From: Psychroflexus planctonicus
GTDB taxonomy: Bacteria > Bacteroidota > Bacteroidia > Flavobacteriales > Flavobacteriaceae
Direction of reading: 5' to 3'
DNA length: 64,000 nucleotides
NCBI RefSeq assembly: GCF_014640195.1
Contig: NZ_BMGM01000012.1
Span: 53,176-117,175 of the forward strand
Every line of letters starts with the position of its first letter. The stretch's first letter is position 1. The notes under the pieces were generated by a model. It was not told the DNA's origin. It worked only from the letters and a program-made list of their open reading frames with translations, and ran no database searches. Of this stretch, positions 17,981 through 27,307 are shown piece by piece. Both the position numbers and the translations under genes were made by a program.

Positions 17981-19672
17981 ATGGCAGACGATAAAAAAAT
18001 AATCTTTTCGATGTCGGGAGTTACTAAAACTTTCCCGAATGCACCTAAACCCGTTTTAAACAACATTTACCTAAGTTTCTTTTACGGCGCAAAAATTGGA
18101 ATTTTAGGTTTAAACGGTTCAGGTAAATCTACTTTGTTAAAGATTATTGCTGGAGTTGAAAAAAACTTTCGAGGCGATGTAGTTTTTTCTCAGGATTATT
18201 CAGTGGGCTACTTAGAGCAGGAACCAAGCTTAGATGAAGAAAAAACCGTACTTGATATTGTAAAAGAAGGCGTTTCAGATGTGGTTGCCATATTAGACGA
18301 ATACAACAAAATAAACGACGATTTCGGTTTGCCTGAAGTGTATGAAAATCCAGATAAAATGCAAAAATTAATGGATAGGCAAGCTGTTTTACAAGATAAA
18401 ATTGATGCTTCTAATGCTTGGGAACTAGACAACAAGTTAGAAGTAGCCATGGATGCACTTCGAACGCCGCCATCTGATCAAAAAATCAAAAATTTATCTG
18501 GTGGAGAACGTAGGAGAGTTGCTCTGTGTAGACTTTTACTACAAGAACCTGATGTGCTGCTTTTAGATGAACCTACCAACCACTTAGATGCAGAATCTGT
18601 TCATTGGTTAGAACACCACTTGCAACAATATAAAGGAACCGTAATTGCCGTAACACACGACCGCTACTTTTTAGACAATGTTGCTGGGTGGATTCTGGAA
18701 TTAGATCGTGGAGAAGGCATTCCTTGGAAGGGAAATTATTCTTCTTGGTTAGAACAAAAATCAAAACGACTAGACCAAGAGCAAAAACAATCCAGCAAGC
18801 GTCAAAAAACATTAGAACGTGAATTAGAATGGGTTAGAATGGCTCCAAAAGGTAGACAATCTAAACAAAAAGCACGTTTGAAAAATTATGATAAGTTGAT
18901 GAACCAAGATCAACAAAAGCTCGATGAAAAATTAGAAATCTATATTCCTAATGGGCCGCGTCTAGGAAACAATGTAATTGAAGCTAAAGGAGTGAGCAAA
19001 GCTTTTGGTGAAAAATTACTGTATGAAGATTTGAATTTTAACCTTCCGCAAGCTGGTATTGTTGGTGTAATCGGTCCAAACGGTGCGGGAAAAACAACCA
19101 TATTTAAAATGATTATGGGCGAAGAAAAGCCAGACTCAGGGGAATTTAAAGTAGGTGAGACTGCAAAAATTGCCTATGTAGATCAAGCTCATTCCAATAT
19201 AGACGCAAATAAATCCATTTGGGAAAATTTTTCTGATGGACAGGATTTGGTTATGATGGGTGGTAGAAAAGTGAATTCTAGAGCCTATTTAAGTAGATTT
19301 AATTTTGGTGGAAGTGAACAAAACAAAAAAGTTGAAACGCTTTCTGGTGGTGAAAGAAACCGTTTACACCTTGCCATGACCCTAAAGGAAGAAGGAAACA
19401 TATTGCTTCTAGATGAACCTACAAACGACTTAGATGTAAATACGCTTCGAGCTTTAGAAGAAGGTTTAGAAAATTTTGCAGGCTGTGCCGTGGTTATTTC
19501 TCACGACCGTTGGTTTTTAGATAGAATTTGTACACATATTTTAGCTTTTGAAGGCAACTCTCAAGTGTATTTCTTTGAAGGAAGCTTTAGCGATTACGAA
19601 GAAAACAAAAAAGCTAGACTAGGAGGAGATTTGATGCCAAAACGAATTAAGTATAAAAAATTGACTCGATAA
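17981..19672 (+). CDS. ettA: Energy-dependent translational throttle protein EttA (ABC-F)
   Basis: This soluble ABC-F ATPase has 563 residues and two nucleotide-binding domains. Walker A motifs are GLNGSGKST and GPNGAGKTT; signature motifs are LSGGERRRVALCRLL and LSGGERNRLHLAM; Walker B segments are LLLDEPTNHLD and LLLDEPTNDLD. The inserted arm between the domains (LEWVRMAPKGRQSKQKARL) is the interaction motif that contacts tRNA and ribosome in EttA. In E. coli EttA gates entry of ribosomes into elongation according to ATP/ADP ratio. No membrane partner is needed or seen. Confidence 0.95.
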   Translation: MADDKKIIFSMSGVTKTFPNAPKPVLNNIYLSFFYGAKIGILGLNGSGKSTLLKIIAGVEKNFRGDVVFSQDYSVGYLEQEPSLDEEKTVLDIVKEGVSDVVAILDEYNKINDDFGLPEVYENPDKMQKLMDRQAVLQDKIDASNAWELDNKLEVAMDALRTPPSDQKIKNLSGGERRRVALCRLLLQEPDVLLLDEPTNHLDAESVHWLEHHLQQYKGTVIAVTHDRYFLDNVAGWILELDRGEGIPWKGNYSSWLEQKSKRLDQEQKQSSKRQKTLERELEWVRMAPKGRQSKQKARLKNYDKLMNQDQQKLDEKLEIYIPNGPRLGNNVIEAKGVSKAFGEKLLYEDLNFNLPQAGIVGVIGPNGAGKTTIFKMIMGEEKPDSGEFKVGETAKIAYVDQAHSNIDANKSIWENFSDGQDLVMMGGRKVNSRAYLSRFNFGGSEQNKKVETLSGGERNRLHLAMTLKEEGNILLLDEPTNDLDVNTLRALEEGLENFAGCAVVISHDRWFLDRICTHILAFEGNSQVYFFEGSFSDYEENKKARLGGDLMPKRIKYKKLTR

Positions 19673-19766
19673 TTCTTTAAACAGTTAGAAATAAGGCATT
19701 TAATTTCTTGTTTTTAGCTTAATATAGCTATCATATATTTTGCTTAGCTTTGCAAAAAAATACCCT

Positions 19767-21722
19767 ATGAACAAAAGATTACTGCTTAGTTTAGTTACCT
19801 TATTTATCGGTAATTTAATACATGCGCAAAACGTTGTTATTAATGAATTAGATTCTAGAAACCCTGGTGTAGATACTGCCGAATTTATAGAATTAAAAAC
19901 TCAATCGCCTAACACACCCTTAGATGGTTATGTTATGGTTCTTTTTAATGGTTCTAGCTCGGGTGGAAACTCGAGTTATTACACCTTAGATTTAGATGGA
20001 TTTGTTACAGATTTTAATGGTCTATTTGTAATTGGTGGAGCAGATGTTTCGCCTTCTCCTAATTTTATAGTTTCGCAAAATACCTTTCAAAATGGTGTAG
20101 ATGCTGTAGGAATTTATGTTGGGAATGATTTTGATTATCCTGATGGAACTCTTGCAACAACAGCTAACTTAGAAGATGCTTTGGTTTATTCTCATGGACA
20201 ATCTGATGGCCAAGATTTACCAGGTTTATTAGATTTTCAAGGAATAATTAATGAAAATACCAATGGAGAAGGTTTAACACAATCCATTCAACGAGCTGAT
20301 GACGGTTCTTGGTTTGTTGCCGATCCAACTCCAAGACAGCCGAACCAAGGCGGTGGCACAGATCCTATTTTCATTGATGTAATAACAGATGGAAACACAG
20401 TAAATGAAGGAGAAGATTTTACCATAACTATCGAAACTTCACAAACTTTACCAGAAAGCTTCACCTTAAATTACACGTTAGCCAATGGAGATTTTGATCA
20501 AAATGATTTTACAGGTTCAACAACTTTAACCATTAATCAAGGAGAAGATTTGGCTTCAGTAACAATCAATATTACAGATGATGATATTGATGAAGGAGAC
20601 GAAGTCATGCTAATTAGTATTGATGAACCTAATCCACCTTACGTTTTATTGCAAAACGAAATTGAAATTATTGTTATAGATAATGATTTTGTGGTCGCAG
20701 ATTGGGGTTCGCCAGTTAACCCTACTTTTGATGAAGTTAACTCTACTGCACCAGCTGGTTATTACGATGCTATAGACGGGAAGTCTGGGCAAGAATTAAT
20801 AGACGCCATACAAGATATTATTGCAGAAGAAGGAGTGGTTCGTATTCACACCTACACAGATATCATCGATATTTTGAAGGAAGCAGACCAAAGTCCTGAT
20901 AATTCTAATCAAGTTTGGTTGATTTATAGAGAAGAAAATAGAGCAAAATATATGTTTCAAACGGGTTCTACAGGAACTACTTTTTGGAATAGAGAACATG
21001 TATTTCCCAGATCTCGTGGAGGATTTTTTAGTATAGAAGACGATGGAATTGCAACAGGAATCAATTTTTGGTGGAATACCAATGCCGATTCATTAAGACA
21101 TGGCAATTCAGATGCACATGCACTCAGAGCTGCCGATGCTAACGAAAATAGTTCTCGTGGTAACAAACATTATGGAGATTACACAGGACCAACAAACAAT
21201 GTAGGAAGTTTTTATGGAGATGTTGCACGTTCTGCTTTTTACATGGCAATCCGTTTTAACGATTTAGATGTAGCTGATGGTTTTCCAACTGAAACAGGCT
21301 TCTTGGGAGATTTAACAATACTTCTAGATTGGCATGAATTAGATCCAGCAGACGATTTTGAAATGAACAGAAATAATGTTATCTATGAATGGCAACAAAA
21401 TAGAAATCCTTTTATAGATTTTCCTGAATTGGTAGATTACATTTGGGGAGACAAGCAAGGCGATGTTTGGAATAATCCACTTTCTACTTTTGATGAAGAA
21501 TTTGAAAACTTTTCATTTTATCCAAATCCTTCAACTGGAAAATTAAACATAAAAGGTTTAGAAACAGGTGAAGTTGAAGTATTTGACGTGCAAGGCAAAT
21601 CCTTACAAAACTTTAATATTAATGGAGAAACAAGTATAGATTTAAACCTGAGTAGTGGTATTTATTTACTTCGTTTTACAAGTAATTCAACATCTACTGT
21701 TGAGCGTTTGATTATAAAATAG
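19767..21722 (+). CDS. Secreted multidomain endonuclease I with T9SS sorting domain
   Basis: The ATG at 19767 gives a signal peptide (MNKRLLLSLVTLFIGNLIHA) and 651 residues; the in-frame extension to 19740 is excluded. Domains in order are a lamin-tail-like beta domain (NVVINELDSRNPGVDTAEFI), a Calx-beta-like domain (about 205-300, ending NITDDDIDEGDEVM), an endonuclease I/NucM domain (about 325-570, with FWNREHVFPRS and DAHALRAADANENSSRGN), and a C-terminal T9SS sorting domain starting FSFYPNPSTGKLNI and ending VERLIIK. It should be exported through the type IX system and degrade extracellular DNA. TAGCTTTG at 19745 may be its -7 element. Confidence 0.9.
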   Translation: MNKRLLLSLVTLFIGNLIHAQNVVINELDSRNPGVDTAEFIELKTQSPNTPLDGYVMVLFNGSSSGGNSSYYTLDLDGFVTDFNGLFVIGGADVSPSPNFIVSQNTFQNGVDAVGIYVGNDFDYPDGTLATTANLEDALVYSHGQSDGQDLPGLLDFQGIINENTNGEGLTQSIQRADDGSWFVADPTPRQPNQGGGTDPIFIDVITDGNTVNEGEDFTITIETSQTLPESFTLNYTLANGDFDQNDFTGSTTLTINQGEDLASVTINITDDDIDEGDEVMLISIDEPNPPYVLLQNEIEIIVIDNDFVVADWGSPVNPTFDEVNSTAPAGYYDAIDGKSGQELIDAIQDIIAEEGVVRIHTYTDIIDILKEADQSPDNSNQVWLIYREENRAKYMFQTGSTGTTFWNREHVFPRSRGGFFSIEDDGIATGINFWWNTNADSLRHGNSDAHALRAADANENSSRGNKHYGDYTGPTNNVGSFYGDVARSAFYMAIRFNDLDVADGFPTETGFLGDLTILLDWHELDPADDFEMNRNNVIYEWQQNRNPFIDFPELVDYIWGDKQGDVWNNPLSTFDEEFENFSFYPNPSTGKLNIKGLETGEVEVFDVQGKSLQNFNINGETSIDLNLSSGIYLLRFTSNSTSTVERLIIK

Positions 21723-21740
21723 AATTTCAATTAATTGTTT

Positions 21741-21774
21741 AAAAAAGCATTCTTTAATCGGAATGCTTTTTTTT
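21741..21774. terminator. Bidirectional terminator overlapping the end of the ABC ATPase gene
   Basis: AAAAAAGCATTC and GAATGCTTTTTT form a 12-bp stem around an 8-base loop. T tracts on both strands make it usable by the nuclease gene (plus) and the ABC operon (minus). The stop codon of the ATPase gene lies in the loop, so one arm encodes its last residues (KKKHSD). Confidence 0.85.
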
Positions 21775-22548
21775 ATTGCTCATACGGAAGCTTTTGCTTA
21801 TCTCATCAAAAACAATCAAGTCTTTTGGAAACAAGTCTAACAAGACTTTTTGTTGAATTAATTCACTAGGACTACCCTGAACCACTTTTCCTTGGTGAAT
21901 CAGAATAATTTGGTCACACAATTGTAAAGCCAAATTAATTTCATGGGTAGCAAAAACAATACTTTTTTGTGTTTCTTGGGTAATATTTTTTAATAAATGA
22001 AGCACTTGCGCCTTGTGGTACATATCTAAATGCGAAGTTGGTTCATCCATTAAAATTACCGGTGTGTTTTGAGCAAGCGCCCTTGCTATCATCACTTTTT
22101 GTAGTTGACCGTCGCTAAGTTCATCGCATTTTTTGCCTTTTAAGTTTTCGATTCCAACCTGTTGAATTGCTCTTGCAATAATTTTTTTGTCGGCTCTAGA
22201 TGTAATCCCTAACCAATTGGTATAGGGATGTCTTCCCAAGCTAATGAATTCTAAAACACTTAAGTTTTTAGAGAAATTTTGTTGCGTTAAGACTAAGCTG
22301 ATTAAACTTGCTAGCGATTGATTATTGTAATTTTGAAATGCCTTTCCGTTAAGAAAAAAGTTACCAGACAAAGCAGGCTGAATTCCAGATAAAGTTTTCA
22401 GCAAAGTTGACTTTCCCGAGCCATTTACGCCAATTATGGCAACTAATTTTGCTTTTTTAATTTGTATAGAAATTGCTTCTGCTACCGTATTAGTATGTTG
22501 GTAGCCAATACTGAGTAAGTTTGTTTCAATTATATTATTAGTTTCCAT
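21754..22548 (-). CDS. Iron-siderophore/heme/cobalamin-type ABC transporter ATP-binding protein
   Basis: The 264-residue ATPase has Walker A GVNGSGKST, signature LSDGQLQKVMIARAL, Walker B VILMDEPTSHLD and the switch His in FATHEIN. It groups with FecE/BtuD/HmuV-type ATPases. The signature begins LSDGQ rather than LSGGQ, a common variant in this family. It is the last gene of the permease and binding-protein operon, four bases after the permease. The final residues are encoded inside the terminator stem. The imported ligand is undetermined. Confidence 0.9.
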   Translation of the reverse strand: METNNIIETNLLSIGYQHTNTVAEAISIQIKKAKLVAIIGVNGSGKSTLLKTLSGIQPALSGNFFLNGKAFQNYNNQSLASLISLVLTQQNFSKNLSVLEFISLGRHPYTNWLGITSRADKKIIARAIQQVGIENLKGKKCDELSDGQLQKVMIARALAQNTPVILMDEPTSHLDMYHKAQVLHLLKNITQETQKSIVFATHEINLALQLCDQIILIHQGKVVQGSPSELIQQKVLLDLFPKDLIVFDEISKSFRMSNKKKHSD

Positions 22549-22552
22549 AAAA

Positions 22553-23581
22553 TTAAAACAACATTTTCTTTTTTTGTAAAAGTAACCAAATTACAATGGG
22601 TGCACCAAAAATGGAAGTTACTGCGTTAATAGGCAAGGTCAAGTCGCTTCCGGGTAATTGCGAAATACTATCGCAAATTAACATGATTATTGCACCACCA
22701 AAAATTACGGCAGGAAACAACACAAAATGATTACTGGTTTTTACAATCTGGCGAATTAAATGTGGAACTGCCAACCCAATAAAGGCAATGGGTCCAGCAA
22801 ATGCAGTAATGCTTCCAGCCATTAAACCGGTAGCAATAATAATGATGTTTCTATTTTTTTGAATGGGCACACCCAGACTTTTGGCATAATCTTCACCAAG
22901 CAGTAAAGCATTCATGTTTTTTAAACAATAAAGGCTTAAAAGCATGCCAAGTAAGCTTACTAAACTTAAAATTCCTACTTCGTTCCAGCTTAAGTTTCCT
23001 AAACTTCCAAAAGACCAAAAAATATATTGTTGCAGATTACTAGCTGGACTAAAATATGCCAAGATGCTTACCACTGCACCTGTAAGACTAGCAAACATTA
23101 ATCCGATGATAAGTAAAGCCATGGTATCTTTTATTTTTATAGCTGTAGCCATCACGGCCATCATTACCAAAACACTTCCAAATGCAGCAGCAAAAACAAT
23201 TGCCCATTTAGAAAATACAAAACTAGCAAGTACACCACTGAAAAGACTTCCTCCTAAAATAAGCAAGGCTACACCTAGACTTGCGCCGCTACTTAAACCT
23301 AAAACATAAGGTCCGGCCAAGGGATTTCTAAAAAGCGTTTGCATGAGTAAACCACAAACAGAAAGTCCCGCGCCCACTAAAATTGCGGTTATGGTTTTAG
23401 GTAATCTAAAATGAAGAATGATATATTCCCAACTTGAATTTTCACTCGTATTGCCTAATAAAATTGAAATAACTTCAGAAAAATGAATATACACCGAACC
23501 TAAACTTAAGTTCAGTAAAGCAATAAGCAATAATCCAACAATTAAAATGAAAATGTACAGCTGGTTTTTCATGCTACTCAT
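22553..23581 (-). CDS. FecCD/BtuC-family ABC transporter permease
   Basis: The protein has about 340 residues with roughly ten membrane helices. Family blocks are FRLPKTITAILVGAGLSVCGLLMQTLFRNPLAGPYVLGLSSGASLG and GPIAFIGLAVPHLIRQ, the latter close to the ATPase coupling region. Two starts are possible: ATG at 23581, overlapping the end of the binding-protein gene, or ATG at 23572, one base beyond that gene's stop. Either is consistent with translational coupling. It imports a metal chelate or corrinoid with its neighbours. Confidence 0.9.
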   Translation of the reverse strand: MSSMKNQLYIFILIVGLLLIALLNLSLGSVYIHFSEVISILLGNTSENSSWEYIILHFRLPKTITAILVGAGLSVCGLLMQTLFRNPLAGPYVLGLSSGASLGVALLILGGSLFSGVLASFVFSKWAIVFAAAFGSVLVMMAVMATAIKIKDTMALLIIGLMFASLTGAVVSILAYFSPASNLQQYIFWSFGSLGNLSWNEVGILSLVSLLGMLLSLYCLKNMNALLLGEDYAKSLGVPIQKNRNIIIIATGLMAGSITAFAGPIAFIGLAVPHLIRQIVKTSNHFVLFPAVIFGGAIIMLICDSISQLPGSDLTLPINAVTSIFGAPIVIWLLLQKKKMLF

Positions 23582-24719
23582 TAAGAGGTTCAAAGAATGA
23601 AAATGTTTCCACTTCTAGTAAGTCAGGATGTAAAATACCAACTAAATCACGTAATACTAAATCAGGTCGGTTTGGTGCTAATTCATAATACAAAACTCCA
23701 CCAGTTTCTCCTTTGGTTTTTGCCATTGTGAATACTTTTTTGTTTTGGAAGGCATCAAATTTGGAATAATGCGGGCTACTTTCAAGCATTTCAGTATAAC
23801 TTGTAAATTGAGCAGGAGCAATCCAATACTCAGCATTTTTGGCTTGATTTAAAACTGCTTCAAAAGATTTGGAGAGACTTCCATTTTCGTTTTCATCAGC
23901 ATATCTATAATTAGCATTGGCATCTTTTAAAAACTGAGCTTGCCAAGAATTTCCACCAGGTAAATACCAAACATCTTTATACATTGCACCAGATAATGTA
24001 GTGGGAACATGCTTTGCTTTTTCTGCCAAAGACTTTAATTCGAGATAGTTTTTTTCGATTGTGTTGAATTCTTTTTCAGCATCAGCTAAGGTTCCGGTTA
24101 ACATTCCGAAAAACTTAATCCATTCTGCTTTCCCCAACGGGTGTTCATCTAACCAATCACTATTATATAAAACAGGAATACCCGCTTTTTCAATGTTGTT
24201 TAAACTTTTATTGCTTCCTTGAACTGCAAAACCAATTACTACATCTGGGTTTAATTCAAGTAGTTTTTCGGTGTTTAAAGCTTCATTCTGTCCGAGTTCA
24301 GTAACATTTCTATTTTCAATTAAAGCCCTTGCTTCAGGAGAAGAAACATAATCTAAACCAGGAAAACCAACCCATTTATCTAACTGATTCAAACTGATTA
24401 GAGATGGAATATGCGTAGTAGATGTGAGTACGATATCATGAATAGGAAGTTGTACAAATGCATCGTATTGCGCATCAGCTGGAATAAACTTCTTGTCTTT
24501 GGCTAGATAATAGGTCAATTCCTGTTCTGCTTCTGGCCATGGTTTGGTAATGACGATTCGTTTGTAATTTTCAGCTTCAAAAAGTTGAAAGGTTGTGCTG
24601 TATTTTAACTCAATTTCTGTTTCTATCGATGAAGCTGCTTCTTCTTTCTTCTGACTTTGTTTACAGGAGAAGCTAAAACTTAATAATAGGAGTAGGGCAG
24701 CAGCAGATACAAACTTCAT
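23574..24719 (-). CDS. ABC transporter substrate-binding lipoprotein (helical-backbone, BtuF/FhuD-like)
   Basis: The 381-residue product begins with a lipoprotein signal (LLLLLSFSFSCKQ, Cys19 lipidated). The body shows the class III binding-protein pattern: IVLTSTTHIPSLISL, LLELNPDVVIGF, IEKAGIPVLYNSDWLDEHPLG, and a C-terminal lobe with GGVLYYELAPNRPDLVLRDL. Such proteins bind siderophores, heme or cobalamin in the periplasm. No TonB-dependent receptor, riboswitch or iron-type operator is evident nearby, so the ligand stays open. It is the first gene of the operon. Confidence 0.88.
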   Translation of the reverse strand: MKFVSAAALLLLLSFSFSCKQSQKKEEAASSIETEIELKYSTTFQLFEAENYKRIVITKPWPEAEQELTYYLAKDKKFIPADAQYDAFVQLPIHDIVLTSTTHIPSLISLNQLDKWVGFPGLDYVSSPEARALIENRNVTELGQNEALNTEKLLELNPDVVIGFAVQGSNKSLNNIEKAGIPVLYNSDWLDEHPLGKAEWIKFFGMLTGTLADAEKEFNTIEKNYLELKSLAEKAKHVPTTLSGAMYKDVWYLPGGNSWQAQFLKDANANYRYADENENGSLSKSFEAVLNQAKNAEYWIAPAQFTSYTEMLESSPHYSKFDAFQNKKVFTMAKTKGETGGVLYYELAPNRPDLVLRDLVGILHPDLLEVETFSFFEPLNE

Positions 24720-24733
24720 AAACTAATTTTCAA

Positions 24734-24767
24734 CAAAAATAGAATTTATGTATTTAGCTTAGACCAA
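24734..24767 (-). promoter_or_regulatory. Bacteroidetes-type promoter of the ABC importer operon
   Basis: On the minus strand, TTG (complement of 24765-24767), a 23-bp spacer and TATTTTTG (complement of 24734-24741) match TTG-N(17-23)-TAnnTTTG. It lies 14 bp before the binding-protein start codon. Confidence 0.5.
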
Positions 24768-24929
24768 AATAATGCTTTAATTGCTTAAATGTATTTAATT
24801 TTTGTTCAAGGATTTTTTAAAGCATGAATTATACTTTACTTAAGCTAAAATTATCCAAAATAATTAAAAAGTAATAAAAATCTGTGTTTTCTAAACTATC
24901 ATTAGAAGCACTTGAATAAAGGAGAAGCT

Positions 24930-25793
24930 TTATTTGTTTTTTGGTTTCTTTTCAACAATAGTTCTGTGAGGGAATGGAATTTCTACACCTTCTTTGTCAA
25001 AACGTTTTTTGATGCTTTCTAATAAATCACAATTCATAACAAAAGATTTTGGTGAATTTTCTGCCCAAACCCAAGCTCTTAAGTTTACAGAAGAGTCTCC
25101 CATAGAAATCACCCGAACCGAAACTTCAGGATTATTATTTTCGATTTCTTCTGGAGTTCGTACATCAAAATAATCTGGATGATTCCGAACTTCTTCAAAC
25201 ATGATTTTTTTTGCCAAATCTAAATCACTATCATAACTGATGCCCATTTCTAAAAATCGACAAATCTTCTCATCACCTAAATCTGCATTGGTTAAGGCTT
25301 CATTACTTATTACCGAATTGGGTATGATAATTCTTCGATTTTCAAAATTCCTGATTACGGTATGCCTAAGTGTAATATCTTCAACAATACCAGACATGGT
25401 ATCTCTTATAATTATCCGATCATTTACTCGAAAAGGTTTAAAAATAACGATAAAAATGCCTGAAACTATATTAGATAGGGCTTGTTGAGATGCCAATGTT
25501 ACTCCTAAAGCTAAAATACTTGCACCAGCTAATAATGAAGTAGCTATGGTTTTTAATTGTGGAATAGAGATAATAGCAAAACTAAAACCAACAATATAAA
25601 TTAGAGCGGTAATAAAATGTCCTAAAAAAGTATATTTAGTAGGATTGTTTTTTAAATAAACAGCTCTTCTTCTAATTAATGAAAAATAAGAACGATTGAA
25701 AATTAAAGCAATTACAAAAGTTAGAATAATAATAAATATGGGTAGACCAAAAGTGAAAATTTGATTTGCAATTCCTTTTGAAAATTCTAACAT
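24930..25793 (-). CDS. Small-conductance mechanosensitive channel (MscS family)
   Basis: The 287-residue protein (ATG at 25793) has three membrane segments. The pore helix region is LLAGASILALGVTLASQQALSNIVSGIFI, followed by the beta domain KPFRVNDRIIIRDTMSGIVEDITLRHTVIRNFENRRIIIPNSVI, a textbook MscS core. The C-terminal domain ends GVEIPFPHRTI, also conserved. It opens under membrane tension to release solutes during osmotic downshock. The gene stands alone with about 200 bp of AT-rich spacer downstream. Confidence 0.93.
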   Translation of the reverse strand: MLEFSKGIANQIFTFGLPIFIIILTFVIALIFNRSYFSLIRRRAVYLKNNPTKYTFLGHFITALIYIVGFSFAIISIPQLKTIATSLLAGASILALGVTLASQQALSNIVSGIFIVIFKPFRVNDRIIIRDTMSGIVEDITLRHTVIRNFENRRIIIPNSVISNEALTNADLGDEKICRFLEMGISYDSDLDLAKKIMFEEVRNHPDYFDVRTPEEIENNNPEVSVRVISMGDSSVNLRAWVWAENSPKSFVMNCDLLESIKKRFDKEGVEIPFPHRTIVEKKPKNK

Positions 25794-25889
25794 ATTCAAT
25801 TTTTAAATGAAAAGCGAATATACTAAGTATTTGAATAGAAAATCAAGGATTAAATTTTCAACTTAGCATAATTGTGATTAATTTGAAGC

Positions 25890-27296
25890 TTATGTTTTTG
25901 TTGCTGTGCTAAGTTGCTTGATGTGTTCAGCAATTTTCAAAGCGGCTTCGCGACCATCTAAAGCAGCGTTTACGGCTAAATCGGCTCCACGAACCATATC
26001 GCCACCTGCATAAACACCTTGCAAACTGGTTTGGTAGTTTTCATCTACATCAATTCCGCCATAGTCGTTGGTTTGAATTCCAGCATCACTTAAAAATTTT
26101 ATTTTTTGGTGGCTGAATCCCAAAGCTAAAATAATGACATCGGCTTCAATGATGAATTCGCTGTTTTCCACTTCAACCACTTTACCACGTGGGGATTTTT
26201 CATCTGAAACAATTTGTGTTTTTACAAACTTCATTCCAATGATGTTTCCTTTTTCATCGGCGATGAAATGTTTTGGAGCTGTGGTAAATATAAACTCAAT
26301 GCCTTCTTCTTTGGCTGCTTTTACTTCCTTGTCGCTTCCGGGCATGTTTTCTTCATCACGTCGGTATACACATTTTACACTTTTTGCACCTGCACGAATG
26401 CTTGTTCGCACACAATCCATAGCGGTATCGCCACCGCCAATGACTATTACATGTTTGTTGCGCACATTGTATTTCGGGTCAAAATCTTTTTGCAATCTGC
26501 TTTTTTGGATGTTGGTTAAAAATGGAACCGCCATATACACATGGTCGCTGTTATAACCTTCATGACTAAGTACCCGTCCTTCGGTAGCTCCAAATCCCAT
26601 AAAAACAGCATCGTACTGATTTTGCAATTCTTCGAAGCTAATGTCTTTTCCAATTTCGGTGTTCAGTTTCAATTCCATTCCCGCTTCTGTGAGCAACTGT
26701 ATTCTGCGAAACACATCTTTTTTCTCTAATTTGAATTCAGGAATTCCATACAATAACAAACCACCTGGTTCATCAGATTTTTCAAAAATAACAGGCTTAA
26801 TTCCTGCTCTCAATAAAAAGTTTGCACAAGAAATTCCCGCTGGTCCTGAACCAATAATGGCTACTTTTTTATCGGACAATTGTTTGGGGAAACTGGGTTT
26901 CAATCCTTTTTCAAAACCGCTTTCGTTGATGTGGACTTCAATGGAACCAATGGTTACTGCTCCGTGACCATTATTTAATGTACAAGCGCCTTCACATAAA
27001 CGATTGTGCGGACAAATTTTACCTAGAATTTCAGGAAAAGGAGAAGTTTCATTCGAAATTTTAAACGCCATGTCATCGTTTCCTTCGGCAATGAATTTCA
27101 GCCAATGCGGAATATTATTGTTTAGTGGGCAACCTGTTGTAGCACAATACGGAATTCCACATTGTATACATCGGCTAGCTTGCCCTTTTGCCGTGTTTTC
27201 TGAATAGGGCTCGTATATTTCGTTGTAATTCGCTAAGCGTTCTTTAGCGTTGATTTTCTTGCGTTCTGAGCGTTCTATTTTTGTGTAATCGTACAT
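25890..27296 (-). CDS. gltD: Glutamate synthase small subunit
   Basis: The 468-residue flavoprotein supplies electrons from NAD(P)H to the large subunit. The N-terminal iron-sulfur region carries ASRCIQCGIPYCATTGCPL and ICPHNRLCEGAC. The FAD site is VAIIGSGPAGISCANFL and the NAD(P)H site is VIVIGGGDTAMDCVRTSIR. The C-terminal FAD block GVYAGGDMVRGADLAV is complete. It lies 11 bp downstream of gltB in the same operon. Together they convert glutamine and 2-oxoglutarate to two glutamates. Confidence 0.96.
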   Translation of the reverse strand: MYDYTKIERSERKKINAKERLANYNEIYEPYSENTAKGQASRCIQCGIPYCATTGCPLNNNIPHWLKFIAEGNDDMAFKISNETSPFPEILGKICPHNRLCEGACTLNNGHGAVTIGSIEVHINESGFEKGLKPSFPKQLSDKKVAIIGSGPAGISCANFLLRAGIKPVIFEKSDEPGGLLLYGIPEFKLEKKDVFRRIQLLTEAGMELKLNTEIGKDISFEELQNQYDAVFMGFGATEGRVLSHEGYNSDHVYMAVPFLTNIQKSRLQKDFDPKYNVRNKHVIVIGGGDTAMDCVRTSIRAGAKSVKCVYRRDEENMPGSDKEVKAAKEEGIEFIFTTAPKHFIADEKGNIIGMKFVKTQIVSDEKSPRGKVVEVENSEFIIEADVIILALGFSHQKIKFLSDAGIQTNDYGGIDVDENYQTSLQGVYAGGDMVRGADLAVNAALDGREAALKIAEHIKQLSTATKT

Positions 27297-27307
27297 TTTT
27301 TGTTGTT

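Noticed and set aside
21754..24719. Calling the importer btuFCD or a siderophore system by symbol
   Set aside because: The family shares one fold for several ligands and no context settles it.
24720..24929. Cobalamin riboswitch or iron-type operator before the ABC importer
   Set aside because: No B12-box-like segment or strong dyad is visible; only a promoter-like element was found.
26134..26967. Several open frames on the plus strand opposite gltD
   Set aside because: They are antisense to a strongly conserved gene and encode nothing family-like.
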